From contig NZ_LT840185.1 in the NCBI RefSeq assembly GCF_900177405.1, forward strand, positions 2,471,501 through 2,535,500: a stretch of 64,000 nucleotides of DNA, written 5' to 3'. The first letter of the stretch is position 1. Each line of letters opens with the position of its first letter. Below the pieces are notes generated by a model. The model searched no databases, was not told the DNA's origin, and saw only the letters and a list, made by a program, of their open reading frames with translations. The translations under genes were made by a program, and so were the position numbers. The DNA comes from Allosphingosinicella indica. GTDB taxonomy: Bacteria > Pseudomonadota > Alphaproteobacteria > Sphingomonadales > Sphingomonadaceae. Positions 56,637-64,000 of this stretch are shown here, one piece after another.

Positions 56637-57283
56637 GGAAGCTCCAGCCCGGCAAGCTGGTCATCGCCAGCCACAATCCCGGCAAGATCCGCGAGATCGC
56701 CGAGCTGCTCGGCCCGTATGGGATCGAGCCTGTCTCCGCCGCCGATCTCGACCTCCCGGATCCCGAGGAGACCGGGAACAGCTTCGTCGACAATGCCGAG
56801 CTTAAGGCGCGTTTCGCCGCCGATCTCTCCGGCTTCCCCGCGCTCGCCGACGACAGCGGGCTCAGCGTCGATGCGCTGAACGGCGCGCCCGGCATCTATT
56901 CGGCGCGCTGGGCCGAGGCCCCCGCCCCCGTGCCCGCGGACGGCGAGCCGGGCGATGCTGAGGCACCGCGCGATTTCGGCCGCGCGATGCAGCGCGTAGA
57001 AACCGAACTCGCCGCGCTCGGGCCGGATGCAAGCCGCGACGCGCATTTCGTCTGCGCGCTGGCGCTTTGCTGGCCCGACGACGGCCAGTGCGAGATTTTC
57101 GAGGGCCGCGTCCACGGCACGCTCGTCTGGCCGCCGCGCGGCGACAAGGGCTTCGGCTACGATCCGATCTTCGTGCCGATCGACAGCGACAAGACCTTCG
57201 CCGAGATGGACCCCGACCGGAAGCACGCGATCAGCCACCGCGCGGAAGCGTTCGGCAAGCTGGTGGCGGCGCTGATCGATTGA
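56633..57283 (+). CDS. rdgB: dITP/XTP pyrophosphatase RdgB
   Basis: This Ham1-family enzyme removes non-canonical purine nucleotides such as dITP and XTP. The 216-residue product has [10 protein letters not shown] (SxNxxK motif), the metal-binding [29 protein letters not shown] and FGYDPIFVP. It lies in an rph-rdgB-hemW operon, with the start overlapping rph and the stop overlapping hemW. Confidence 0.96.
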   Translation: MRKLQPGKLVIASHNPGKIREIAELLGPYGIEPVSAADLDLPDPEETGNSFVDNAELKARFAADLSGFPALADDSGLSVDALNGAPGIYSARWAEAPAPVPADGEPGDAEAPRDFGRAMQRVETELAALGPDASRDAHFVCALALCWPDDGQCEIFEGRVHGTLVWPPRGDKGFGYDPIFVPIDSDKTFAEMDPDRKHAISHRAEAFGKLVAALID

Positions 57284-58440
57284 ACACCACCTCCGCCGCG
57301 GACGAGGCGCTTGCGCTCTACGTCCATTGGCCGTTCTGTGTCTCGAAATGCCCCTATTGCGATTTCAACAGCCACGTCCGTGACGCGGTAGATCAGGCGG
57401 CGTGGCGCGATGCCATGCTCGCCGATCTCGCGCACGAAGCGGCGGCAATCCGGGGAAAGCGGCTGATCTCGATCTTCTTCGGCGGCGGCACGCCCTCGCT
57501 GATGCCGCCGGAGACAGTCGCGGCGATCCTCGACGCAGCCGAGCGCAACTGGGGCTTCGCCGACGGCATCGAGATCACGCTCGAAGCCAACCCCTCCTCG
57601 GTCGAGGCGGCGCGTTTCGCCAATATCGCCGCAGCGGGCGTCAACCGCGTCTCGCTCGGTCTCCAGTCGCTCGACGATGCGGCGCTCGCCTTCCTCGGCC
57701 GCGCGCATGGCGTCGCCGAAGGCCTGGCGGCGCTGGAGACCGCGCAGGCCGCCTTCCCGCGCGTCAGCTTCGATCTGATCTACGCGCTGCCCGGCCAGAG
57801 CGAGGCCGGATGGGGCGACCAGCTCAGCCGCGCGCTCGCCTTCGGCACCGAGCATCTGTCGCTCTACCAGCTCACCATCGAGCCGGGGACGCGCTTCGCG
57901 ACGCTCGCCGCCAGAGGCGAACTCGTCCCCGCCGATCCCGATCATGCCGCCGCGCTCTACGAGATCACCCAGGCGCTCACCGAAGCGGCGGGCCTCCCGG
58001 CCTACGAAATCTCCAACCACGCACGGCCGGGCGCGGAGAGCCGTCACAATCTCGCTTACTGGCGCTACCAATCCTACGCCGGCGTCGGCCCCGGCGCGCA
58101 CGGGCGGCGCGGCGGGCAGCGCACCCAGCGCCACCGCAAGCCCGAGAATTGGCTCGCCGCGATCGGCCGCAACCGCCACGGCTTGGTCGAGGAGCAGGAC
58201 ATCCCTCGCTCCGACCGCGCCGTCGAGGCGCTGCTGATGGGCCTCCGCCTCCGCGAAGGCGTCGATCTGTCGCGCATCGCCCGCCTCGCCGATCGCACGC
58301 CGGCGGAGATCGTCGACGATGCCGCCATCGATCGGCTCGCCCGGCAGCATCTCCTGACCCGCGAAGGCGATCGCCTCGCCGTCACCCCGCGCGGGATGCT
58401 GCTGCTTGACGCAATCCTGCCCGAAGTGGTGCGGGTCTAG
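57280..58440 (+). CDS. hemW: Radical SAM heme chaperone HemW
   Basis: The 386-residue protein resembles coproporphyrinogen dehydrogenase HemN but is the HemW type. It has the cluster motif [10 protein letters not shown] near residue 20, [10 protein letters not shown] and the heme-binding HNLAYW motif. HemW delivers heme to respiratory enzymes. The start is TTG at 57280, overlapping the rdgB stop as ATTGA; no ATG or GTG lies between that stop and the cluster motif. Confidence 0.94.
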   Translation: MNTTSAADEALALYVHWPFCVSKCPYCDFNSHVRDAVDQAAWRDAMLADLAHEAAAIRGKRLISIFFGGGTPSLMPPETVAAILDAAERNWGFADGIEITLEANPSSVEAARFANIAAAGVNRVSLGLQSLDDAALAFLGRAHGVAEGLAALETAQAAFPRVSFDLIYALPGQSEAGWGDQLSRALAFGTEHLSLYQLTIEPGTRFATLAARGELVPADPDHAAALYEITQALTEAAGLPAYEISNHARPGAESRHNLAYWRYQSYAGVGPGAHGRRGGQRTQRHRKPENWLAAIGRNRHGLVEEQDIPRSDRAVEALLMGLRLREGVDLSRIARLADRTPAEIVDDAAIDRLARQHLLTREGDRLAVTPRGMLLLDAILPEVVRV

Positions 58441-58443
58441 GTG

Positions 58444-58639
58444 GTATCGACATTCAACGAAATCGCTCCCCTCCCTGCTGGCAGGGAGGGGGTGGGGGTG
58501 GGTGCGCGTGTCTGCGCGCCTGCAAAGACTCATCGCCACCAGCGAGAAAAGCCCCGAGCGAGGCATCGAGCCTCGCTCGTGCCTTAACCCACCCCTTGAT
58601 CCCCTCCCTTGCCAGGGAGGGGAAGTTGAATGCCGATAC
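58444..58639. repeat. 196-base nested palindromic element (family D)
   Basis: The outer ends GTATCGACATTCAAC and GTTGAATGCCGATAC form a 15-bp inverted repeat with one mismatch. Inside them are two CCCCTCCC...GGGAGGGG hairpins, then GTGGGGGTGGGT facing AACCCACCCC. It fills the gap between the convergent hemW and LpoA-like genes, a MITE-like layout with no coding capacity. Confidence 0.8.
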
Positions 58640-58642
58640 GAC

Positions 58643-59824
58643 CTAGCTGCCGAACCCGCGCGGCGCGGGCGCGATCACGGTGAAGCCCGTCGCGCCGACC
58701 TGCTGCACTTCCAGCGCGCGCTGCGCCACGCCGTCGCGGCCGAAGCGGAACGCGCCGTCGACGCCCATGAAGCCCTCGCCGCTGCGCAGCGCCTGCTCGG
58801 GGAACGGCCGCCCGATCTTCCAGTCACGGCCGACGCGCACCGCCAGCAGCACCGAATCATAGCCGAGGCTGCCGAGCCGGTAGGGCGTTACGTTGTAGCG
58901 GGCGCGATAGCGCGTCCGGAACTGGTTGAAGAGCGCATCCGGCACGCTCGCGAACCACGCGCCGCGCATCGCGGTCGTCTTGCCGAGGTCCGAATCCGCC
59001 TTCCACAGCTCGGTGCCGAGCAATTGCGCGCTCGCCGCCTGCGCCTTCAGCAGCGGCGCCGCGGTCATCGCGATCCGGCCGCTGTCGGCGATCAGCACCG
59101 CATCATAAGCCGATTGCTCGCCGAGCCGCCCGATCGCCGACTTGAGTCCGGCGGGGCTGCGGTCGTAGGTCTGCAAGCCGACCAGCCGCCCGCCGCGCCG
59201 CTGCACCGAATCCATCAGCGCCTGCCCTGCGCGCCGCCCATAGACCCCGTCCGGCACCACGCCTGCGAAGCGCTCCATGCCCTTCGATCGCGCATGTTCG
59301 ACGACACGGTCGATCGACTGGCTGGGGTTGTAGCCCAGGATATAGACGCCGTTCCCCGCGACGCTGACGTCGTTGGAGAAGGCGATGACGGGGACGTCCG
59401 CTTTCCGCGCGATCGGCGCGACCGCGCTCACATCGTCCGCAAGCAGCGGCCCCAGGAACAGCCGGTTGCCCTCGGCGAGCGCCTGGTTGGCCGCCGCGGC
59501 AGCGCCGTTCGCGGTGTCGTAGGTGGTGATGCGGATCGCCTCGCCGCCCGCATCGAGCAATGCCAGGTTCGCCGCATTGGCGATCGACCGGCCGACCCCG
59601 CCATTTTCGCCCGAGAGCGGCACGAGCACCGCGACGCGGTTGCGTGCCTCGTCCCCCGGCAGGCCTGGAGTCGGTGTTGGCGTCTCGACGGGGCGCTCGG
59701 TCGGCGGCAGCGGCCGCGTCTCGGTGCGTGGGATACAGCCCGCGACGGCGAGCGACAGCCCCGCCATGCCGAGCGCGGTCAGGAACGCGCGCCGCCCTTG
59801 CCGTTTGCCGAGCTGCTCTGCCAT
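58643..59824 (-). CDS. LpoA-like penicillin-binding protein activator lipoprotein
   Basis: The 393-residue product has a lipoprotein signal with lipobox VAGC (Cys30), a Pro/Thr-rich linker and a type 1 periplasmic binding fold (VAVLVPLSGENGGVGRSIANAANLALLD, LFLGPLLADDVSAVAPIAR, VIAFSND). The same domain forms the C-terminal half of LpoA, which activates PBP1A in E. coli. An alternative is a stray amino-acid ABC binding protein, but gene order beside rsmI-yraN supports LpoA. Its start codon overlaps that of divergent rsmI. Confidence 0.85.
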   Translation of the reverse strand: MAEQLGKRQGRRAFLTALGMAGLSLAVAGCIPRTETRPLPPTERPVETPTPTPGLPGDEARNRVAVLVPLSGENGGVGRSIANAANLALLDAGGEAIRITTYDTANGAAAAANQALAEGNRLFLGPLLADDVSAVAPIARKADVPVIAFSNDVSVAGNGVYILGYNPSQSIDRVVEHARSKGMERFAGVVPDGVYGRRAGQALMDSVQRRGGRLVGLQTYDRSPAGLKSAIGRLGEQSAYDAVLIADSGRIAMTAAPLLKAQAASAQLLGTELWKADSDLGKTTAMRGAWFASVPDALFNQFRTRYRARYNVTPYRLGSLGYDSVLLAVRVGRDWKIGRPFPEQALRSGEGFMGVDGAFRFGRDGVAQRALEVQQVGATGFTVIAPAPRGFGS

Positions 59825-60668
59825 GACCGATCCCCTGATGCCTGAAACGCTTACACCCGGCCTCTATATCGTCGCGACGCCGATCGGCAATCTTTCCGAT
59901 CTGTCGCCCCATGCCGCCGACGTCCTGAGCCGCGCCGATGCGATCGCGGTCGAAGACAGCCGGGTCACGGCCAAGCTGCTTCACCATATCGGCGTCCGCC
60001 GGCCGATGATCCCCTATCACGATCACAGCAGCGCCGATGTTCGCGCGGGGCTGATCGCGCGCATGGCCCGCGAGGCGATCGCGCTTGTCTCGGACGCGGG
60101 CACGCCCCTGATCTCCGATCCCGGCTACAAGCTGGTCCGCGACGCGCGCGCCGCCGGGGTCGCGATCCACACCGTCGCCGGCCCCTGCGCCGCGATCGCC
60201 GCGCTCACCCTCTCCGGCCTGCCCACCGATCGCTTCCTCTTCGTCGGCTTCCTCCCCGCCAAGCAGGGCGCCAAGGCGACGGCGATCGCCGAACTCGCCG
60301 CGATCCGCGCTACCTTGATCTTCTACGAAAGCGGCCCCCGCCTCGGCGCGACGCTCGCCGCGCTGGCCGCCGGTCTCGGCGAACGCGAAGCGTCGGTCTC
60401 GCGCGAGATCAGCAAGAAATTCGAGGAGACGGTGACCGGCACCTTGGCCGAGCTCGCCCGCCGCTACGCCAACGAGACGCCGAAGGGCGAGATCGTCGTC
60501 ACCGTCGGCCCGCCGGGCGAAGCAGCCCCGCCCGCTGCCGTCGACGTCGACGCGGCGCTCGCCGAGGCGATGACCCGCCTCTCGCCGTCGCGCGCCGCGG
60601 CCGAGGTGGCGGCAGCGCTCGGTCTGCCACGCCGCGACGTCTACGAACGGGCACAGGCGCTCAAATGA
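59823..60668 (+). CDS. rsmI: 16S rRNA 2'-O-ribose C1402 methyltransferase RsmI
   Basis: The 281-residue SAM enzyme methylates C1402 in the 30S P-site. It shows GLYIVATPIGNLSDLS, LVSDAGTPLISDPGYKLVR and LIFYESGPRLGATLAAL. The ATG at 59823 shares the sequence CATG with the start of the opposite lipoprotein gene; ATG at 59838 (MPETLTPGLY) is an alternative that would remove the overlap. It is coupled to yraN by ATGA. Confidence 0.95.
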   Translation: MTDPLMPETLTPGLYIVATPIGNLSDLSPHAADVLSRADAIAVEDSRVTAKLLHHIGVRRPMIPYHDHSSADVRAGLIARMAREAIALVSDAGTPLISDPGYKLVRDARAAGVAIHTVAGPCAAIAALTLSGLPTDRFLFVGFLPAKQGAKATAIAELAAIRATLIFYESGPRLGATLAALAAGLGEREASVSREISKKFEETVTGTLAELARRYANETPKGEIVVTVGPPGEAAPPAAVDVDAALAEAMTRLSPSRAAAEVAAALGLPRRDVYERAQALK

Positions 60669-61015
60669 ACCGGCGCGCGGCGGAGCGGGACGGCCGCCGC
60701 GCCGAGACGATCGCCGCTTGGTGGCTCCGCCTCAAGGGCTGGCGCATTCTCGCCCAGCGCGTCCGCACCCCGCGCGGCGAAGTCGATCTCGTCGCCCGCC
60801 GCGGCCGCACGCTCGCCTTCGTCGAGGTCAAGGCGCGCGGCACCGCCGAAGCCTCCGCCTTCGCGCTCGACGAATACCGCCTCCGCCGCGTCGCCGCTGC
60901 GGCCGAAGCACTCGCCCCGCGCTACGCCCGCGCAGGCGACGACATCCGCATCGATGCGCTGTTCGTGGTCCACGGCCGCTGGCCCCGCCACCTCGCCAAT
61001 GTCTGGCACGGGTGA
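60665..61015 (+). CDS. yraN: YraN-family (UPF0102) nuclease-fold protein
   Basis: The 116-residue protein has the restriction-endonuclease-like UPF0102 core: AAWWLRLKGWRILAQRVRTPRGEVDLVARRGRTLAFVEVKARG. The acidic residues of EVDLVA and the E-V-K of FVEVKAR mark the putative active site. Its function is not established. The start overlaps the rsmI stop, a common pairing. Confidence 0.92.
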   Translation: MNRRAAERDGRRAETIAAWWLRLKGWRILAQRVRTPRGEVDLVARRGRTLAFVEVKARGTAEASAFALDEYRLRRVAAAAEALAPRYARAGDDIRIDALFVVHGRWPRHLANVWHG

Positions 61016-61089
61016 CAGACGCCAAGCTCTTCCCTATTCACCCCCACCGTCTGCCCTGAGCCCGGGCGGTAGCAGGAGTGTCTCGGGTC

Positions 61090-62043
61090 ATGTCCCTTCG
61101 CGTCGCGGTCCAGATGGACCCGCTGGAAAGCGTCAACATCGCCGGCGATTCGACCTTCGCGATCATGCTCGGCGCGCAGGCGCGCGGGCACAAGCTCTTC
61201 CACTATGCCGCCGAGGATCTGAACTACGCCGACGGCCGCGTCTGGACGCAGGCGCGTCCCGTCACCGTCCAGCGCGTCGAGGGCGATCATTTCCAGGTCG
61301 GCGATCCGGTGACGCTCGATCTTGGCCGCGACACCGATGTCGTGCTGATGCGGCAGGACCCGCCGTTCGATCTCGGCTACATCACCGCGACCCACCTGCT
61401 CGAGCGGGTGCAGGGCGAGACGCTGGTGATCAACGATCCCGCCAGCGTCCGCAACGCGCCCGAAAAGGTCTGGGTGCTCGATTTCGCGCGCTTCATGCCG
61501 CCGACGCTGGTCACCCGCTCGGTCGACGAGGCGCGCGCCTTCCTCGCCGAGCATGGCGAGATCGTCGTCAAGCCGCTCCACGGCAACGGCGGCAAGGCGA
61601 TCTTCAAGATCGCTAGTGACGGCGCCAACCTCTCCTCGCTGATCGAAGTCTTCAACACCGCCTATCGCGAGCCGCACATGGTGCAGGCCTTCCTTCCCGG
61701 CGTTGCCGAGGGCGACAAGCGCATCGTCTTCGTCGACGGCGAAGTCACCGGCGCGGTCAACCGCATCCCCGGCGAAGGCGAGATCCGCTCCAACCTCGCC
61801 GTCGGCGGTAAGGCGGCCAAGACCGGCCTTACCTCACGCGAGGAGGAGATCTGCGCCGCGATCGGGCCGGAGCTCAGGGCGCGCGGTCTGTTCTTCGTCG
61901 GCATCGACGTCATCGGCGGCGAATGGCTCACCGAGATCAACGTCACCTCTCCCACCGGCATCGTCGCCATCGACCGTTTCAACGGCACCGACACGCCGGC
62001 CCTCATCTGGGACTGTATCGAAGGAAAGATCGCAAACGCATGA
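61090..62043 (+). CDS. gshB: Glutathione synthetase
   Basis: This ATP-grasp enzyme adds glycine to gamma-glutamylcysteine. The 317-residue product has the prokaryotic GshB N-terminus RVAVQMDPLESVNIAGDSTFA, LMRQDPPFDLGYI, the grasp loop EIVVKPLHGNGGKAIFKI and INVTSPTGI. I chose the ATG at 61090, with AGGAG 11 bases upstream; GTG at 61078 is in frame but abuts that site. The stop overlaps the dedA start. Confidence 0.96.
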   Translation: MSLRVAVQMDPLESVNIAGDSTFAIMLGAQARGHKLFHYAAEDLNYADGRVWTQARPVTVQRVEGDHFQVGDPVTLDLGRDTDVVLMRQDPPFDLGYITATHLLERVQGETLVINDPASVRNAPEKVWVLDFARFMPPTLVTRSVDEARAFLAEHGEIVVKPLHGNGGKAIFKIASDGANLSSLIEVFNTAYREPHMVQAFLPGVAEGDKRIVFVDGEVTGAVNRIPGEGEIRSNLAVGGKAAKTGLTSREEEICAAIGPELRARGLFFVGIDVIGGEWLTEINVTSPTGIVAIDRFNGTDTPALIWDCIEGKIANA

Positions 62044-62648
62044 CGGACTGGGTTTTCCGCCTCCTCGACGAGGGCGGCTATTGGGGCGTCATGTTCCTGA
62101 TGTTTATCGAGACCGTGTTTCCGCCGATCCCGTCGGAAGTCATCATGTCGCTCGCCGGGGTGCGCGCCGGCCAGGGCACGATGAGCCTTTGGGGCGTGAT
62201 CGCTGCCGGAACCGCGGGCGCGATGTTCGGCAATTTCTTCTGGTATCTTCTTGCCCGCGTCATCGGCATCGAACGGTTTCGCCCGCTTATCGAGCGTTAC
62301 GGCCGCTGGATCACCGTCGACTGGCCCGATGTCGAAAAGGCGGAGCGGTTGTTCGGCCGTTACGGCGGCCTCATCGTCGGCCTCGGCCGGATGATGCCGA
62401 CGATACGCTCGGTCATCTCCATCCCCGCCGGGCTTCTTCACATGCGGCTCAAGACGTTCCTGCTCTGGTCTACCGTCGGCACTGCCGGCTGGAGCGCGGG
62501 ACTTGCGATCGCGGGATATTTCCTCGGCCAGCGATTCGCCGAAGTCGACAAGATCTTGGGTCCATTGTCCATCATCGTCATCGCTGCAATCCTTCTCCTC
62601 TACGTCTGGCGACAACTGACTTGGCGTAAAAGACATCCCAACAAATAA
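62040..62648 (+). CDS. DedA-family membrane protein
   Basis: The 202-residue protein has four or five membrane segments and the DedA motifs FIETVFPPIPSEVIMSLAG, FGRYGGLIVGLGRMMPTIRSVISIPAG (with the conserved Arg) and GTAGWSAGLAIAGYFLG. DedA proteins are flippase-like and recycle lipid carriers such as undecaprenyl phosphate or phosphatidylethanolamine. The ATG overlaps the gshB stop. Confidence 0.92.
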   Translation: MTDWVFRLLDEGGYWGVMFLMFIETVFPPIPSEVIMSLAGVRAGQGTMSLWGVIAAGTAGAMFGNFFWYLLARVIGIERFRPLIERYGRWITVDWPDVEKAERLFGRYGGLIVGLGRMMPTIRSVISIPAGLLHMRLKTFLLWSTVGTAGWSAGLAIAGYFLGQRFAEVDKILGPLSIIVIAAILLLYVWRQLTWRKRHPNK

Positions 62649-62750
62649 ATTTGCGATGACTTACTCGCCGGTGAGTCCCTAGAGAAAGGCCGATCGTTTC
62701 CATTTCGGATCGATTATTCGGCGGAAGTTCTCGTTCCAAGGTTAGCACTT

Positions 62751-62806
62751 CGTTTACCGCTTTGACCAGAAATGGATGGCGTTGCACCGCAAGGGATCGG
62801 TAAACG
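62751..62806. promoter_or_regulatory. 9-bp inverted repeat ending just before a start codon
   Basis: CGTTTACCG (62751-62759) and CGGTAAACG (62798-62806) form a perfect inverted repeat with a 38-base spacer. The right arm ends 2 bases before the ATG at 62809 and begins just after AAGGGA, the likely ribosome-binding site. It could be an operator pair, or it could form an RNA stem over the translation start. The 160-base upstream gap is AT-richer than its surroundings. Confidence 0.45.
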
Positions 62807-62808
62807 CC

Positions 62809-63282
62809 ATGTCGTCCAAATCATTGCTCTTTTCCGCGCCACTTGCGGCTGCGGCGTCTCTTCTGCTCGTCTCGCCCGCGGCTGCGGCGGACGTCACGTT
62901 CACGACGTCGCTGATCAACAGTTGCGTGCTGACGATCGATACCACCGGGCGCCTCGCCGCTTCGTCGGACGGCACGACGCTCGGCTCGGAAATCTCGGGC
63001 GGCAGCGCCGCGACGATGGCAGTGGTGGCGATCGGCGCCGCGCCGCGCATCACCTTCTCCGCGCCCACCCTCTCCGGGCCTTCGGGCTGGGGCGGCGGTG
63101 CGACCACGCAGATCCGCTACACGTCGAGCCGCGGCACGCCCCAGCCCTATACGTCGGCCAGCTCGACGCAGACGCTTTCGGGCCTGCTCGATCTCTTCAC
63201 CGTCAACGCCCGCGTGCAGAGCGCCAATGGCTTCGACGGCGGTAGCTACACCGTCACCACGATCGCGACCTGCCAGCAATGA
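62809..63282 (+). CDS. Secreted spore-coat-U/DUF4402-like putative pilin-type subunit
   Basis: The 157-residue product has a signal peptide (SLLFSAPLAAAASLLLVSPAAAA). The mature part is rich in Ser/Thr/Gly and beta-prone, with one Cys near its start (INSCVLTID) and one at its very end (IATCQQ). This is the layout of spore-coat-protein-U-like subunits that are handled by chaperone-usher machinery. The next gene looks like a matching chaperone and overlaps it (ATGA). Assignment rests on layout rather than strong motifs. Confidence 0.55.
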   Translation: MSSKSLLFSAPLAAAASLLLVSPAAAADVTFTTSLINSCVLTIDTTGRLAASSDGTTLGSEISGGSAATMAVVAIGAAPRITFSAPTLSGPSGWGGGATTQIRYTSSRGTPQPYTSASSTQTLSGLLDLFTVNARVQSANGFDGGSYTVTTIATCQQ

Positions 63283-63671
63283 AGCGCCTCGCCGCCCTGC
63301 TGCTGATCGCCGCGGTGGCCGCGCCCGCTGCCGCGGTCGGGCTCGGCCCGCTTGCCAAGCAGGGCATCACCGACGGCGACGGCAAGGCCTTCTACCTCAC
63401 CGTCATGAACCCCTACGATCGCCCGGCGGAGTTTTTCGCCTATCCTGTCGGCCTCGACGACGAGGCGCGGCAGGAGCGCGTTGCCATCGTCCCCGATCGC
63501 GTCCGGTTGGGGTCGAAGCAGAACCGCTCAATCCTCGTCATCGCCCGCGGCCTCGCGCCCGGCGAAACCTATCAGTTCCGCGTCTGCGCGGAGCGCGAGA
63601 TGCCCGAACAAGGAACCGTCCATGCGCGCGTTTGCTCGAAGCTTTCTGCCCGTCGCATTGCTGCTCGCTGA
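63279..63671 (+). CDS. Single-domain PapD-like periplasmic chaperone (putative)
   Basis: The 130-residue product has a signal peptide (MKRLAALLLIAAVAAPAAA) and a single Ig-like domain: AFYLTVMNPYDRPAEFFAYPV, VAIVPDRVRLGSKQNRSILVIARGL and ETYQFRVCAER. This resembles the N-terminal domain of pilus chaperones, but the second domain is missing. It overlaps the subunit gene before it by ATGA, and its last 50 bases overlap the following gene. Confidence 0.6.
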   Translation: MKRLAALLLIAAVAAPAAAVGLGPLAKQGITDGDGKAFYLTVMNPYDRPAEFFAYPVGLDDEARQERVAIVPDRVRLGSKQNRSILVIARGLAPGETYQFRVCAEREMPEQGTVHARVCSKLSARRIAAR

Positions 63672-64000
63672 CGCTTCGGCGGGGCTGGCGGCGGAGGGCG
63701 TCTATTTGCCCCCCGCGCCCGGCGGCCCCGGCGGCGAGGATTCGATCGAGACGGCGAGCGGCACCCGCTGCCGCCAGAGCATGAACAGCAACGGCGCCTA
63801 TCTCGATCTCGGCATGGCCGGCACCGCCGCCAAGCCGGTCGACAACGCCCGCGCGATCATCTCCGATCAGCGCGACCAGTCCGCGCTCGCCTATGCACGG
63901 GTCACCATCCCGCTTGGCCGCAAGCCGCAGCGGATCGATTGCGGCACGGTCTATGATCTGGAAATCCAGCGCCTCCGCCGCGAGGTCGAGTTGCTGCGCC
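63622..64000 (+). CDS. Exported protein of unknown function, 5' part
   Basis: An open frame from ATG 63622 runs off the right edge (126 residues visible). It starts with a likely signal peptide (AFARSFLPVALLLADASAGLAA), then a Pro/Gly stretch (YLPPAPGGPGG), two Cys (GTRCRQSM and RIDCGTVYD) and a heptad-like EIQRLRREVELLR at the edge. AGGAAC lies before the ATG. I do not recognise the family. Position after a subunit and a chaperone suggests part of the same secretion or surface structure. Confidence 0.55.
   Translation, partial: MRAFARSFLPVALLLADASAGLAAEGVYLPPAPGGPGGEDSIETASGTRCRQSMNSNGAYLDLGMAGTAAKPVDNARAIISDQRDQSALAYARVTIPLGRKPQRIDCGTVYDLEIQRLRREVELLR

Overview
This window is a high-GC, densely packed piece of a bacterial chromosome. 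Protein features and gene order point to an alphaproteobacterium of the order Sphingomonadales (Sphingomonas-like). The supporting signs are a fused IspDF enzyme, a dusB-ntrY-ntrX-hfq-hflX operon, a double-domain Hfq, a lipA-coq10 pair, TrmFO, an HWE-kinase bacteriophytochrome and several families of short palindromic intergenic elements. Nothing resembles a prophage, an insertion sequence or a CRISPR array. Nearly all of the window is conserved core chromosome. Many neighbouring genes overlap by 1 to 4 bases at stop/start junctions, and several genes start with GTG or TTG.

Layout. Positions 1-2.4 kb: the end of a retropepsin-like protease gene, mazG, and convergent hflX. 2.4-7.9 kb: the leftward operon dusB-ntrY-ntrX-hfq-hflX (RNA modification, nitrogen/redox two-component control, RNA chaperone, ribosome-associated GTPase). 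7.9-16.2 kb: ispDF-pncC, lipA-coq10, a beta carbonic anhydrase, a NYN-domain protein, an AAA ATPase coupled to ettA, and a secreted M28 peptidase. 16.3-21 kb: two tRNA genes, a histidine-kinase-like protein with a degenerate ATPase domain, and a tandem pair of periplasmic TPR proteins. 21-36.9 kb: gyrA, DUF488, trmFO, a CPA2 antiporter, a NifU-like protein, cvpA-cysS, radA, a nuclease-fold protein, a serine hydrolase, an RlpA-like protein and a patatin. 37-43.5 kb: lapA-pyrF-accD, a DUF892 stress protein behind an Fnr-like box, and the ydbH-ynbE-ydbL envelope lipid-bridge operon. 43.5-48.7 kb: radC, then purB-heme oxygenase-bacteriophytochrome. 48.7-58.4 kb: dnaK and dnaJ, a copper chaperone, a small zincin, hrcA-grpE-threonine synthase, and rph-rdgB-hemW. 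58.6-62.6 kb: an LpoA-like lipoprotein divergent from rsmI-yraN, then gshB-dedA. 62.8 kb to the end: a three-gene secreted-protein cluster cut by the window edge (spore-coat-U-like subunit, single-domain PapD-like chaperone, unknown exported protein).

How the parts fit. The heat-shock set (dnaK/dnaJ, hrcA-grpE) lies within about 7 kb, and dnaK has a close match to an alphaproteobacterial RpoH promoter. The phytochrome and the heme oxygenase that would make its biliverdin are in one operon. YdbH, YnbE and YdbL together would form a phospholipid bridge between the two membranes. The most distinctive items are the tandem Hfq, the apparent CTG-started ATPase coupled to ettA, the degenerate histidine kinase, the palindromic element families and the truncated chaperone/subunit cluster at the right edge.
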